Of a stretch of DNA of 64,000 nt, positions 1-10,312 are shown in pieces. Source of the DNA: Phycisphaerales bacterium UBA7800. GTDB taxonomy: Bacteria; Planctomycetota; Phycisphaerae; Phycisphaerales; Phycisphaeraceae. Both the position numbers and the translations under genes were made by a program. The first letter of the stretch is position 1, and every line of letters begins with the position of its first letter. Where the stretch lies: positions 43,964 to 107,963 of the forward strand of contig DLCK01000089.1 in assembly GCA_002480565.1 (NCBI GenBank), read 5' to 3'. The notes under the pieces are model-generated. The model had not been told where the DNA came from. It saw only the letters and a program-made list of their open reading frames with translations, and searched no databases.

Positions 1-1
1 A

Positions 2-1516
2 CTAGATACCCTAGCCCAAACACTTTCGGCACTGACAGCGGCGGCATTGGTTCGGGATGCGGTGCCTACAGCCGAATCGCTTGCTGTCAATCAACAGCGG
101 TTTGCTTTGACACGGGCGCGGATGATTGCCTTGCAGGAAGAACTCGACTGGCAGTGTTATGGGTTGTATGACCTGATCACGGAGGAGGATGTCGCGCAGG
201 TGCGTTGTGACAATCCGCCGCCGCTGGAACTGGGGCAACGGGCGTTTGAAATCGTGCTGGCCCGACGCATGGCAGCAGGTGAGGAAGAAACCACGTGGTT
301 TACAAGGCATGGCTCCATGCCCATCACCCAAATCCCCAAGGCATGGCCCAAGGATTATCAACAGGTGGTCCAGCACCGCATCGACCTGATTCAAAACAGC
401 AAGAACATCGGCCTGATCGAACGCCCCGAATACAAACGCCGCTGGAACACCGAACCCTGGGACAAGCAGCAGGAACAAGCCCTCAAAAACTGGCTGCTGG
501 ATCGCCTGGAAAGCTATTTTGATCTCGATGGTCGCATGAACGATCAACAGACGATCACCGCCCATGCCCTGTTGGTTGAACCCAAACTCACGAGTGTGGC
601 AAGGGTGGCGGACATGGCGCGGGCGGATCAGGACTTCATGCAGGTGGCCGAGATTTATCAGGGACGCATGGACTTTGACGTGGCGAACCTGGTGGGTGAA
701 TTGATCGAAGCCGAAAGTGTGCCGGCCTTACCCGTGCTGCGTTACAAGCCCAAGGCGATGGACAAACGCCAGGCATGGGAACGGACATGGGAGTTGCAGC
801 GACAGGAAGATGCCATCGACGCGATGTTCGAGGTGGACAAACTCAAGGATCGTACCGAGCAAACCCCTGTCACCTGGCCAGCGCAATGGTCCATCAGTGA
901 GGTGAAAATGGCAGTGCTCAAAAAGGAGCTGACACTGGCCGTCCAGTATGTGACTGAAGCGATGGCCAAGGGTTTGAACCTTGAGAGTGATGAGATTCTC
1001 AAGCCGATACACGATGCCGCCAAACGGGCCAATCAGAAGGTGGTGGGTGATATCCCCGTGCCCCCCAAATACACGAGTGCCGACTTTTTGGACAAGAATC
1101 ATTGGCGATTGCGTGGGAAGCTCGATGTCCCCAAGGAACGCTGGGTGTGTTTCCCGCATTGCGAAGGTGAAGATGGCACCCTGGTCATCGCCTGGGCGGG
1201 ATACGATCACCTGCAACTGACCCGCGCGATTGCCGAACGCTACGAGTTGGCCCGGGAGAATCAGGGCCTTAAGCTGGTGCCGCTGCTGACGGCGATCGGG
1301 CAGTTGATCCCGTGGCTCAAACAGTGGCACAACGACCCGGACATGGCCTTCAATGGGCTGCGCATGGGTGACTTTTTTGAGGAACAACTCGCCGAAGACG
1401 CCAAAGCTCTGGACATGAGCGTCCAACAGGTCATGGATTGGCAACCCCCCGCCAAGAAGAAAAAGACGAGGAAGAAAAAGACCGCAGGACGGAAGAAGAA
1501 AAAGGTCACGGAATAG
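2..1516 (+). CDS. pglX: BREX type 2 DNA methyltransferase PglX, C-terminal part (gene runs off the window)
   Basis: The reading frame is open from the first base of the window, so this is the 3' part of a larger gene; the TTG at 47 is only the first possible start inside the window. PglX of type 2 BREX is a roughly 1200-residue adenine methyltransferase that marks host DNA and takes part in phage exclusion. The catalytic N-terminal half is outside the window, so no methylase motif can be seen. The assignment rests on the order with pglY, pglZ, brxD and brxHI and on the C-terminal style: a region ending in FFEEQLAEDAKALDM and QQVMDW, followed by a Lys/Arg-rich tail. Base composition is clearly more GC-rich than the next gene, which starts 2 bp after the stop. 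A different C-terminal restriction-methylation protein is possible but less likely. Confidence 0.8.
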   Translation, partial: LDTLAQTLSALTAAALVRDAVPTAESLAVNQQRFALTRARMIALQEELDWQCYGLYDLITEEDVAQVRCDNPPPLELGQRAFEIVLARRMAAGEEETTWFTRHGSMPITQIPKAWPKDYQQVVQHRIDLIQNSKNIGLIERPEYKRRWNTEPWDKQQEQALKNWLLDRLESYFDLDGRMNDQQTITAHALLVEPKLTSVARVADMARADQDFMQVAEIYQGRMDFDVANLVGELIEAESVPALPVLRYKPKAMDKRQAWERTWELQRQEDAIDAMFEVDKLKDRTEQTPVTWPAQWSISEVKMAVLKKELTLAVQYVTEAMAKGLNLESDEILKPIHDAAKRANQKVVGDIPVPPKYTSADFLDKNHWRLRGKLDVPKERWVCFPHCEGEDGTLVIAWAGYDHLQLTRAIAERYELARENQGLKLVPLLTAIGQLIPWLKQWHNDPDMAFNGLRMGDFFEEQLAEDAKALDMSVQQVMDWQPPAKKKKTRKKKTAGRKKKKVTE

Positions 1517-1518
1517 AG

Positions 1519-2538
1519 ATGGACGCTAAGCAAAAAGCACGTTTAAAAAGTAAAAAAGGGAAGTCCATTCTCCGTAATCAACGTGCGCGCTTAGCAAGCC
1601 CAAAGACATGGGAATACTCAGACAATTTTTTTAAAGATGTGCTTCGGCATGCTGTTCCTGAACGTACTGGAGAAGTGAATGATCTGTTAAAGAAACATGG
1701 CATCAATATTACTCCAGATAATGCTGAAAACAGCATGCGATTTTGCGTCGACTTAAATACGCATGAAATAACAATATCAACTGGCCCCTTGCCACGACTT
1801 TGGGGACATGCATATGCGTACCTGCAATTTTATCAATGCATGGATGAGGCAAAAAGAATAGATCCATTAGCACGGTCATTCCCCGCAGGCTATGGAGTCT
1901 TTCCCCAGGCAATTGAGATTTTGAAATGGGCAATGATTGGAGACGCAAAAGCAAGGTTAAAGAAAGAAGCAGGCGATTTGGGGCCACAAGAATATCCGGA
2001 TGGTTTATCGCTGCCATTTGATCCTTCTAATAAGGATCCTACACATAAAGTAGCTGGGGATTTAGCCATGATGGCACTTGGATATATGATGTTGCACGAG
2101 ATTGCCCATCTGGAACTAAACCACTCTGCAGTAACAGATGAGGTATCAATCGAGCAAGAACGAGAAGCTGATGAATGGGCTGCAAAGTTTTTTCTGGATA
2201 ATAGCTGTGAATATGCTAAACAACATAGACATGAATCATTAAAAGTTGAACAAAAACGTCTGCTAGGTTTGACGATTGGTTTTCTGTGGATGTTGCATTT
2301 TGAGGTTCATATGGGTGTTGGCAATCACCAAACGCATCCACCTGCTTATGACCGATTGCCTAATGTGTTGAATAAGCTTGATTTTGATGGATTAGATGCG
2401 GCGTGGTCAATGGCGGCAACAATATTACCAATGCATTATCAGGCACGTTATGGGATGGTTGAAGAATACGGTGGTTTTGATGATTTCCCAGAATGCTACC
2501 AGCACTATGCAGACCTTTTGTCAAAGCAACCTAAGTAG
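1519..2538 (+). CDS. Lit-like metallopeptidase (peptidase U49 family) embedded in the BREX operon
   Basis: This 339-residue protein carries a zinc-peptidase signature, MMLHEIAHLELNH, followed about 20 residues later by EREADEWAAKFFLDN, which can supply the third metal ligand. The combination resembles the peptidase U49 (Lit) family. E. coli Lit cleaves EF-Tu during T4 infection and kills the infected cell; whether this protein targets EF-Tu is unknown. I chose the ATG at 1519, 2 bp after the pglX stop; the longer frame from 1438 only adds a Lys/Glu-rich stretch overlapping pglX. Base composition is visibly more AT-rich than pglX, suggesting a separately acquired cassette. About 90 bp of AT-rich sequence separates it from pglY. 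The peptidase assignment is strong; the abortive-infection role is inference. Confidence 0.78.
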   Translation: MDAKQKARLKSKKGKSILRNQRARLASPKTWEYSDNFFKDVLRHAVPERTGEVNDLLKKHGINITPDNAENSMRFCVDLNTHEITISTGPLPRLWGHAYAYLQFYQCMDEAKRIDPLARSFPAGYGVFPQAIEILKWAMIGDAKARLKKEAGDLGPQEYPDGLSLPFDPSNKDPTHKVAGDLAMMALGYMMLHEIAHLELNHSAVTDEVSIEQEREADEWAAKFFLDNSCEYAKQHRHESLKVEQKRLLGLTIGFLWMLHFEVHMGVGNHQTHPPAYDRLPNVLNKLDFDGLDAAWSMAATILPMHYQARYGMVEEYGGFDDFPECYQHYADLLSKQPK

Positions 2539-2628
2539 AATTTTTTGAATTCAAACAAATGCGGCATTTTGTTAAATCAATAGAATTTAAGTGCATGTGT
2601 TGTAATTATTGAAAGACAAGGACAGTAA

Positions 2629-5600
2629 ATGTCTAAGTATATTAGAGAACTGATTGATCTACCCACACAGGTTAACAAAGGCGACTTTGTCCTGAACCTG
2701 TCAGCGGGGGTCAAACAAAATAATGCCACGGCGACGCTCCATAACTACGTGGTAACGCCCCAGCTCAATAACTGTTTTGATCAGGCATTGGGCTTTATCA
2801 AGAGTGCAGTTGAATCGGCATCCAGCAAGGCATGCTATCTACATGGCAGTTTTGGTAGTGGTAAAAGCCACTTTATGGCGGTGTTGCATCTGCTGCTGCA
2901 AAACAACACCGAAGCACGGTCGATCCATGAGTTGGCGGATGTGGTAGCCAAACATAATGAATGGACGCAAGGCAAGAATTTCCTGTTGGTGCCGTTCCAC
3001 ATGATCGGTAGCCGCAGCATGGAACAAGGCATTCTGGGACGCTACGCCGAGTATGTCCGGCAACTGCATCCCGAGGCTCCGATCCCCGGCATTTATCTGG
3101 CTGAGAGTTTGTTTGAAGATGCCAAAAGTCTGCGCGAAGATATTGGGGATGAAGCTTTTTTCCAGAAGCTTAATAAGAACAAGTCCTCAAGTAGTAAATC
3201 AGGAGGCTGGGGAAGTATAGCAGCAGGTTGGGATGGTCAGAGTTTTGACATAGCAGTGGCATCACAGCCTGGTGACAAAGAACGTACACGACTGGTAGGC
3301 GACCTGATTGACACCATCTTCCGCAGTTATCACAACGTGGCAATGGGTCAGGATGAAGCCTATCTGGATCTGGACAAGGGGTTGGCAGTCATCTCCCAAC
3401 ATGCCCAATCATTGGGATATGATGGACTGATCCTGTTCCTCGACGAACTGATTCTGTGGCTGGCCAGTCATGCCGCAGATATCAACTTCATCCATCACGA
3501 GACACAGAAATTGGTGAAGCTCGTTGAGGGGCAGAGCGCAGATCGCCCGATTCCGATTGTCAGTTTCGTCGCACGTCAGCGTGATTTGCGCAAACTTATT
3601 GGTGATACGGTCCCCGGTGCGCATAAACTGAATTTCGATGATTCGGTGGATTGGTCCGATGGACGATTTGGTGTGGTAAAACTCGAAGACCGTAACTTGC
3701 CGATGATCGCCAATAAGCGTGTGCTCAAGCCACGCAATCAAGCTGCCAGGCAGGAATTGGATGCTGCGTTTGAAAAGACCGCCACGATTCGCAAGGAAGT
3801 GATGGACACGCTTCTTGCCAATGAATATGACCGGGAGATGTTCCGTTTGATTTATCCCTTCAGTCCCGCACTGATGGAGACATTGATTGCTGCATCAAGC
3901 ATGCTTCAGCGTGAACGCACGGCATTGAAGGTCATGATGCAGTTGCTGGTGGAGCAGCAGGATACATTGCAGGTTGGCGACATTGTGCCGGTTGGTGATT
4001 TGTACGATGCCGTGGCACAAGGTGATGAAGCTTTCAGTCAGGACATGAAGATTCACTTCGACAATGCCCGTAAGTTGTATCACGAAAAGTTACTGCCGAT
4101 GCTTGAAGCAACACATGGCAGACGTGATGAGGTTCTGGGCAAGCCCAAGGACGACTCGGTACGGATCAATTTCATCAATGATGACAGGTTGATCAAGACG
4201 CTGCTGCTTGCTGCACTGGTGCCGGGTGTGAATTCACTGCGACTGATGAATGCCAATCGCCTTGCTGCTCTGAACCATGGCACGATTCGTTCTCCAATAC
4301 CAAGCAAAGAGCCCACAATTGTGCTCCAAAAGGTCAAAGACTGGGCCAGTCAGGTTGGTGAGATCAAGATCGAACGTGATGCCCCCAACCCAACAATCAG
4401 CATCCAACTTAGTGGCGTGGACACCGAAGCTATCATCGCTGCAGCAGAACACGAAGATAATCCCGGTAATCAGATGCGCATGGTCAGGCAGATTCTCTTC
4501 AATGAACTCCAGATCGATAATGCAGACCAAATGTTCATCACTTATCCATTTCTGTGGCGAAACACTTCGCGTGAATGTGATGTCATTTACGGGAATGTCC
4601 GGTCGTTGCCAGATACAAGTCTGACTGCCAATGGGCAGACATGGAAAGTGGTCATCGATTATCCCTTCGATGAACCGGGACACACGACACGAGACGACCT
4701 GGGCAAACTCCAGATCTTTTCACAGAACAATCCCAATGGAACGAGGACTTTGGTTTGGCTGCCTGCATTCTTCACCGAATCTGCCAGACGTGACCTGAGT
4801 CGCCTGGTGATTATCGATCATATTCTCACCGGTGAGCGTTACAACAGCTACGCATCATTCCTTTCCCCCCAAGATAGAGCCACTGCACGTACTTTGATGG
4901 AAAATCAGCGTAGTAGTCTTCAGGAACGTGTCAAACAGCATGTTGAAGCTGCATACGGCATACGTGGAAGCCAAAGTAAGTCGATTGATGATTCGCATAC
5001 ATTGGCTGATACCTATAATTCACTATTCCAAGGATTGGATCTTCAACCACCGGCAGGAAGCAATCTTAAGTTGGCATTGGAGGAATTGTTATCTCAGGCA
5101 TTGAGTTATGAGTTTCCTGCTCATCCGAGTTTTGGGGCAGAAATCAAGATTTCCAATCTCAGAAAAGTATATGAAGAAGTGAGTAAAGCGGTCTCTGAGA
5201 AAGGTGGCAGAATTCAGGTTGATAAAAGTATGCGTAGTCTCATTAAGCAAATTGCTGAACCTCTGAATCTAGGTGAACAAGGCGAAACACATTTTGTGCT
5301 AGGAATGCGTTGGAAAGACCACTTCAATCGCAAGGCTTCAGAATCTGGAACAACGATAACAGTACAAGCACTTCGAAAATGGTTGGATGAACCCTATATC
5401 ATGGGATTGCCCAAAGATTGCAGTAACCTGATTATTCTTATTTATGCAGCCCAGACCAATCGAAGCTTTTACCGCCATGGCGGAACATTCGATGCAACTT
5501 TGGCGAACCTGCCTGAAGAAGTTGAGTTACGTGAACAGCAACTGCCACCAGCAACGATGTGGGTGACTGCGATAGAACGTGCAAGCCGTATTTTTGGCGT

Positions 5601-6300
5601 AGTATCTTCACCTTTGTTAAATGCTTCGAATTTAACAAAACTGGCTGAGGGCATTCAAGCCATTACAAATGAGAAAATAGACTCCTGTCGTCGTCTTGTG
5701 GATACCCTCAAGAATCATTTGGTTGAATTTGAAGTTTCAATTCAGGATGCATCCAGACTTCAAACAGCAATTACTGTGATTAATTTGCTTGAAGCAGTCC
5801 GTAACTCAAAGCCTGCCAGCGTAATCGAAGCCTTAGCAACTTTTGACCCCATAACATCCGAAGCCGCTATGGGGACGAGTTTTTCATCTGCAGCAGTAGT
5901 TGTCAGCGAACTAGCTGCAACTCAGTGGAAACTCTTTGATAGTGTACGCAGTCTGCAGGATGACCGTTCGAATGCGGCAAAGGCGTTGTGCCAACGTGTC
6001 ATAGATGCAATGAAAGCAGATCAGCATGTCACAGTATTAGGACCGGTATTGAAGATTGAGCAAAGCAAAGCCATTGATCTGTTATCCGTCCCTACAGTTG
6101 CAACCCCCATGCCACCAGTTAAAACATCCGTTGCACCGATTGATGAACCTTCCATTAAACGGGGCTATAAAATGATCGACAGTGGTAAACGTGAAAATAT
6201 AAGTCTGGCCGAAGCTGAAACCGAGATTGAACGCATCAAGAAAAAGGTTAAAAGTTCCCAGACAATACGTATCAACGTATCCTGGGTTATTGAGGAATAG
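2629..6300 (+). CDS. pglY: BREX type 2 ATPase PglY
   Basis: This 1223-residue P-loop protein matches PglY of type 2 BREX (the BrxC/PglY family), thought to power the exclusion complex. Walker A is at residues 73-80 (GSFGSGKS), preceded by CYLH and followed by HFMA, as in this family. A hydrophobic strand ending in Asp272-Glu273 (LILFLDEL) is the likely Walker B. The C-terminal end has charged, probably helical stretches (AETEIERIKKKVK). An AAGGA ribosome-binding site lies before the ATG. The stop is 6 bp before the pglZ ATG, so both are co-transcribed. Composition drifts to lower GC in the last third (about 5000-6300), giving a mosaic look. Confidence 0.9.
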   Translation: MSKYIRELIDLPTQVNKGDFVLNLSAGVKQNNATATLHNYVVTPQLNNCFDQALGFIKSAVESASSKACYLHGSFGSGKSHFMAVLHLLLQNNTEARSIHELADVVAKHNEWTQGKNFLLVPFHMIGSRSMEQGILGRYAEYVRQLHPEAPIPGIYLAESLFEDAKSLREDIGDEAFFQKLNKNKSSSSKSGGWGSIAAGWDGQSFDIAVASQPGDKERTRLVGDLIDTIFRSYHNVAMGQDEAYLDLDKGLAVISQHAQSLGYDGLILFLDELILWLASHAADINFIHHETQKLVKLVEGQSADRPIPIVSFVARQRDLRKLIGDTVPGAHKLNFDDSVDWSDGRFGVVKLEDRNLPMIANKRVLKPRNQAARQELDAAFEKTATIRKEVMDTLLANEYDREMFRLIYPFSPALMETLIAASSMLQRERTALKVMMQLLVEQQDTLQVGDIVPVGDLYDAVAQGDEAFSQDMKIHFDNARKLYHEKLLPMLEATHGRRDEVLGKPKDDSVRINFINDDRLIKTLLLAALVPGVNSLRLMNANRLAALNHGTIRSPIPSKEPTIVLQKVKDWASQVGEIKIERDAPNPTISIQLSGVDTEAIIAAAEHEDNPGNQMRMVRQILFNELQIDNADQMFITYPFLWRNTSRECDVIYGNVRSLPDTSLTANGQTWKVVIDYPFDEPGHTTRDDLGKLQIFSQNNPNGTRTLVWLPAFFTESARRDLSRLVIIDHILTGERYNSYASFLSPQDRATARTLMENQRSSLQERVKQHVEAAYGIRGSQSKSIDDSHTLADTYNSLFQGLDLQPPAGSNLKLALEELLSQALSYEFPAHPSFGAEIKISNLRKVYEEVSKAVSEKGGRIQVDKSMRSLIKQIAEPLNLGEQGETHFVLGMRWKDHFNRKASESGTTITVQALRKWLDEPYIMGLPKDCSNLIILIYAAQTNRSFYRHGGTFDATLANLPEEVELREQQLPPATMWVTAIERASRIFGVVSSPLLNASNLTKLAEGIQAITNEKIDSCRRLVDTLKNHLVEFEVSIQDASRLQTAITVINLLEAVRNSKPASVIEALATFDPITSEAAMGTSFSSAAVVVSELAATQWKLFDSVRSLQDDRSNAAKALCQRVIDAMKADQHVTVLGPVLKIEQSKAIDLLSVPTVATPMPPVKTSVAPIDEPSIKRGYKMIDSGKRENISLAEAETEIERIKKKVKSSQTIRINVSWVIEE

Positions 6301-6306
6301 TTATTG

Positions 6307-8973
6307 ATGTCAAGTGCGAATCCAACCCTCGCAGTCATCCGGGCTCAAATCCGGGCAATTGGTGACAAAGCGAAGAACGCTAACGTGTTCGGCATCTACT
6401 CGCGCGGACGATGGACGGGACCGTCTATTCAAAACACAGGCGATGAACAGATTGCGGTCTATCAATGTGACTCTCCTCTACAGATGCGACTTGCACTTCA
6501 GAACGTTCCCCCCAGTGTGTCCTCTACGGTTTTGATAACACCCTTAGATCAGAGCCAGATAAGTGACGACATTCTTGTACGTATGGCCCGTCGCAGACTG
6601 TTCCCGATTGACAATTGGGAAATTGTCCGATCATTGTTTAAAGCTAAACATCTGGACCCGAGAATCACCCGACACACATTCCTGGCGCAGATGCTACTTG
6701 AATTCGCAGGCAATCAGGAAATCAAGCCAGTTGCAGGTGGTTTCCTGGATGCAGAGACGGTGTGGGGAATACTACTATCGGATCGGCTGGGACTTGAAGG
6801 ATCACATCCTGATGTTCAGGAGCTTTTACGAAATACAGCTGAAGCCAACCTGGCAAGTCGGTGGAAAGCTTGCTCAAGGGAATTTCGTGACGCAGCATTA
6901 GCATGGATCAGTGAAGCGGCCGGTGATGTCGCAAGAACCATTCTGGGTTGTATAGAATCAGAGCACGGTGCAAACGCCCTCTCCATTGGCTTGACCATGG
7001 GTATTGTATATCACGACAAAGTCGGACACGAATTGGATAAGGCGGCAGGTCGACTTGAAGCCTATGTGGGATCAACCAATTTGCAACCTTCTATTGCACA
7101 ACGTTGGCGTGATGCATCTGCGATGGCTGCAATGCAGCTTTCACCAAACGTATTTCGCCATTCACTGGAGGAAGCAGAAGTCATCATTGAGAATATTGGT
7201 GCAAGAGACCATGTATGGCACAGTGACATGCTTGAAAGCGGATTTGACCAACGTCTTTCCCGTTTCGGGCTGGCACTGGCGACACAGGTGGATTCGCGTG
7301 CAACCAGTCTCTCTGAAGAACTTGTAAACGTTTACAAAAATCTCCAACAACACAGGATGGGACGTGACAACAATCGCCGTATGCAACGTGTCACGATGGC
7401 AATTCGTCTAGCTCATTGGCTGGCAGACCAGAACATCGACAAGAGTGCAAAGACAACAAGCCTTCTTTCACTTGCACAGGACTACGCATCTACAGGTGGA
7501 TTTGTGGATTGGGCGAGAAGAGTTTTGCGTGGTGGTGAGTCAAACAAAGATTTAGCAGCTGCATATGTTCGACTGGTCGACCGAGTCACCGATTTACGTG
7601 AAATTGCGAATCAACACTTTGGTGATTCGATTGCTGAGCACCATGCTGCCGGTGACATAACTTCTGGTCTGATACCTGTTGAACAGATACTGGATCAAGT
7701 AGTTGTCAAAACTGCGACGAAAGCTCCAGTGCTCCTGCTTGTGCTTGATGGGATGAGTTGGGCAGTCTTCCGTGAGTTGGTTTCCGACATCACATCACAT
7801 AATTGGATTGAGTTAGGTTTTGCACCAGCCCCCAGACGTATGATTGGGCTCAGTGCTCTGCCATCTGTCACCCAAGTGTGCCGAACAAGCCTACTTTGCG
7901 GTACTCTGAAGTCTGGTCAAGCCTACGATGAAACGCAGGGATTCGCTACTCATCCAGCATTGTCAACACTGTCACAACCGGGCTATGCCCCAAAGCTATT
8001 CCACAAAGCTGCACTTGAAGGCGATGAGGATTCCAGTCTTGCGAGTGATATCAGACAGGCGTTGTCAGATAAGAAGCAACAGGTTGTGGGTGTTGTTATC
8101 AACGCCGTCGATGACCATCTGGATAAAGGTGATCAAATTGATGCGGTTTGGACGATGCAACACATTCGCGTACTAGAGCCTATCCTGAGTGAAGCAGCAG
8201 AAGCAAGTCGCCTTGTTGTGCTCTTAAGTGATCATGGACACATTCTAGACCGTCAAACCCATGGTCTCGATGCGCAAGATGGTCTTCGTTGGCGTCGACC
8301 TAATGGTAGTCCTATTAATCAAGGTGAAATCGAAATCAGTTCCCCACGAGCAGTTCTTGAAGGGGGACGCATCATTGTGCCGTGGTCAGAAAAACTGCGT
8401 TATGGCCCAAAGAAAAATGGCTACCACGGCGGAGCAACACCGCAGGAGATGTTGATTCCCATTAGCATTCTATGGCCGGAACTTCAAGTACCAGAAGATT
8501 TGGTGGAGTTGCCAGTGGATCTTCCAATGTGGTGGATCGAGCCGACAGTGAGTCGGTCTGGTGTAACGGTTGTTAAACAATCTTTGCCCTCGGCAAAAGA
8601 AATTGCCCAGCCACCAACACTTTTCGATGAGCCCAAAGCAGTTCCATCATCAGCAACGTTGCTTGAACCGTGGATTACAGCTTTACTTCAGAGCGATGTG
8701 TATGCCATACAAAAGAAACTGGTGGGCAGAGTGCGTATCGACGAGACAATACTCCAACGCCTTTTGACCACACTAGATAGTCGTCGCGGCTCAATAACTA
8801 CCCCTGCTCTTGCGAGTGCTATTGAAGTGCCTGAACATCGTCTTCCGGGCTTATTGGCCGTGATGCAACGATTGCTGAATGTCGAAGGCTACGCCATCCT
8901 CGACCGTCAGGACGCTGCCAATACCGTTGTGTTGAATATCCCGTTACTCAAAAAACAATTTGAATTGGAATAA
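6307..8973 (+). CDS. pglZ: BREX type 2 alkaline-phosphatase-superfamily protein PglZ
   Basis: This 888-residue protein carries the PglZ domain, the hallmark of all BREX systems, related to alkaline phosphatases. Metal-site motifs are visible: VLLLVLDGMSW with Asp481, ALPSVTQVCRTSL around 518-530 (nucleophile-like Thr), LLSDHGH with Asp642 and His643, and YHGGATPQEM with His707. The N-terminal 450 residues are largely helical and the last 120 look like a winged-helix-type tail. The ATG at 6307 is preferred over the TTG three bases upstream. It lies between pglY and brxD with 6- and 18-bp gaps. PglZ family members act with the methylase and ATPase in phage exclusion; the exact reaction is unsettled. 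Confidence 0.92.
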   Translation: MSSANPTLAVIRAQIRAIGDKAKNANVFGIYSRGRWTGPSIQNTGDEQIAVYQCDSPLQMRLALQNVPPSVSSTVLITPLDQSQISDDILVRMARRRLFPIDNWEIVRSLFKAKHLDPRITRHTFLAQMLLEFAGNQEIKPVAGGFLDAETVWGILLSDRLGLEGSHPDVQELLRNTAEANLASRWKACSREFRDAALAWISEAAGDVARTILGCIESEHGANALSIGLTMGIVYHDKVGHELDKAAGRLEAYVGSTNLQPSIAQRWRDASAMAAMQLSPNVFRHSLEEAEVIIENIGARDHVWHSDMLESGFDQRLSRFGLALATQVDSRATSLSEELVNVYKNLQQHRMGRDNNRRMQRVTMAIRLAHWLADQNIDKSAKTTSLLSLAQDYASTGGFVDWARRVLRGGESNKDLAAAYVRLVDRVTDLREIANQHFGDSIAEHHAAGDITSGLIPVEQILDQVVVKTATKAPVLLLVLDGMSWAVFRELVSDITSHNWIELGFAPAPRRMIGLSALPSVTQVCRTSLLCGTLKSGQAYDETQGFATHPALSTLSQPGYAPKLFHKAALEGDEDSSLASDIRQALSDKKQQVVGVVINAVDDHLDKGDQIDAVWTMQHIRVLEPILSEAAEASRLVVLLSDHGHILDRQTHGLDAQDGLRWRRPNGSPINQGEIEISSPRAVLEGGRIIVPWSEKLRYGPKKNGYHGGATPQEMLIPISILWPELQVPEDLVELPVDLPMWWIEPTVSRSGVTVVKQSLPSAKEIAQPPTLFDEPKAVPSSATLLEPWITALLQSDVYAIQKKLVGRVRIDETILQRLLTTLDSRRGSITTPALASAIEVPEHRLPGLLAVMQRLLNVEGYAILDRQDAANTVVLNIPLLKKQFELE

Positions 8974-8991
8974 TAAGGCCCGATAGATTAC

Positions 8992-10311
8992 ATGAGAACC
9001 ATAAGCCGCCAACGTCGTGATGAACTGATTGATGCCCTACGCAGGGGCACTGTCCCCATGCAAAGCCTTGATCTGTTGGCAGTAGGGCTGGATCGTTTTG
9101 CGGGAACGCTGGGAGAAGAGCTCGAGGCGGTCCAATCAAGTGGCGCGAAGTTCAAAGCTGTTCGTGGTGAATATGGTACGGGGAAGACATTCTTCTCTCG
9201 GTGGCTGGCGGATCGTGCTCGCCAGAAAGGATTCGCCACGTCCGAAGTTCAGATTTCTGAAACTGAGACACCCCTGCACCGACTCGAAACCGTCTACCGC
9301 CGCCTCATGGAAAGACTAGGCACCCCTGACACACCCTCGGGAGCTTTTCGAAACATCCTTGACGGCTGGTTTTTCACGCTGGAAGAGGATGTTCTGGCGG
9401 AAGGGAGTATATCGCCAGATGACCAGAAACAACTCCTTGAGCGATCCAATGCGCTGATGGAAAAGCGACTTGCTATGGTTACGCAATCTGCACCGATGTT
9501 TGCTGTGGCACTTCGTGGCTATCACATCGCACGGTCTACCGGTGATGCAGCAACCGCAGATGGAATTGCCGCGTGGTTAACAGGTCAACCTAATGTCGCT
9601 GCCAGTTGCAAACGTCAGGCCGGGATCAAAGGTGACATAGACCATTTCGGTGCGATGAGTTTTCTCCAGGGACTGTTGACCGTATTGCGAGATTCCGGAC
9701 ACGCGGGACTCTATCTGGTACTAGACGAAGTGGAGACCATTCAACGCGTCAGAGGGGACATGCGTGACAAGAGCCTCAATGCCCTGCGGCAACTTATCGA
9801 TGATATCGATTCAGGACGATTCCCTGGACTCTATCTGCTGATCACTGGAACCGGAGCCTTCTACGAAGGACCACAAGGCGCCCAACGACTTGAACCATTG
9901 GCGCAGCGACTGCATGTGGATTTCCAGACCCACGAAAAGTTCGACAATCCGAGAGCGGTACAAATCCGACTTTCTGCATTTGATCTAGATCGCTTGTGTG
10001 ATGTGGGCAGAAATGTGCGGGACGTGTATGCGATGCACGCTAACGCTGCAGATCGTCTTTCTGCCAAGGCTGACGATGCTTATATCGACGAACTCGCACG
10101 CGCGGTCACGGGCAGGCTCGGTGGCAAGATCGGTGTTGCCCCACGAATTTTCCTCAAAAAACTTGTGGCAGACATACTCGATCGCATTGACCAGTTCCCC
10201 GAATTTGACCCCCATCAACACTACAAGCTTACGATTCAGGATACTGAACTCACATCCACCGAACGGCATGCTGCATCAGCGAACAATGTCGATGAAATCG
10301 AATTAAGTTAA
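8992..10311 (+). CDS. brxD: BREX ATP-binding protein BrxD
   Basis: This 439-residue ATPase fits BrxD (DUF2791-type P-loop), specific to type 2 BREX. Walker A is at residues 59-66 (GEYGTGKT) and Walker B ends in Asp245-Glu246 (LYLVLDEVE). The pattern FKAVRGEYGTGKTFFSRWLADRA near the N-terminus and the Arg-rich LRQLIDDI stretch after Walker B are as expected for STAND/ORC-like ATPases. The stop codon is immediately followed by brxHI, so the two are translationally close. The partner is expected to be the BrxHI helicase. Confidence 0.88.
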   Translation: MRTISRQRRDELIDALRRGTVPMQSLDLLAVGLDRFAGTLGEELEAVQSSGAKFKAVRGEYGTGKTFFSRWLADRARQKGFATSEVQISETETPLHRLETVYRRLMERLGTPDTPSGAFRNILDGWFFTLEEDVLAEGSISPDDQKQLLERSNALMEKRLAMVTQSAPMFAVALRGYHIARSTGDAATADGIAAWLTGQPNVAASCKRQAGIKGDIDHFGAMSFLQGLLTVLRDSGHAGLYLVLDEVETIQRVRGDMRDKSLNALRQLIDDIDSGRFPGLYLLITGTGAFYEGPQGAQRLEPLAQRLHVDFQTHEKFDNPRAVQIRLSAFDLDRLCDVGRNVRDVYAMHANAADRLSAKADDAYIDELARAVTGRLGGKIGVAPRIFLKKLVADILDRIDQFPEFDPHQHYKLTIQDTELTSTERHAASANNVDEIELS

Positions 10312-10312
10312 G

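Noticed and set aside
728..1444. 238-residue open frame on the minus strand opposite pglX
   Set aside because: It lies wholly antisense to pglX, has no family pattern and no ribosome-binding site.
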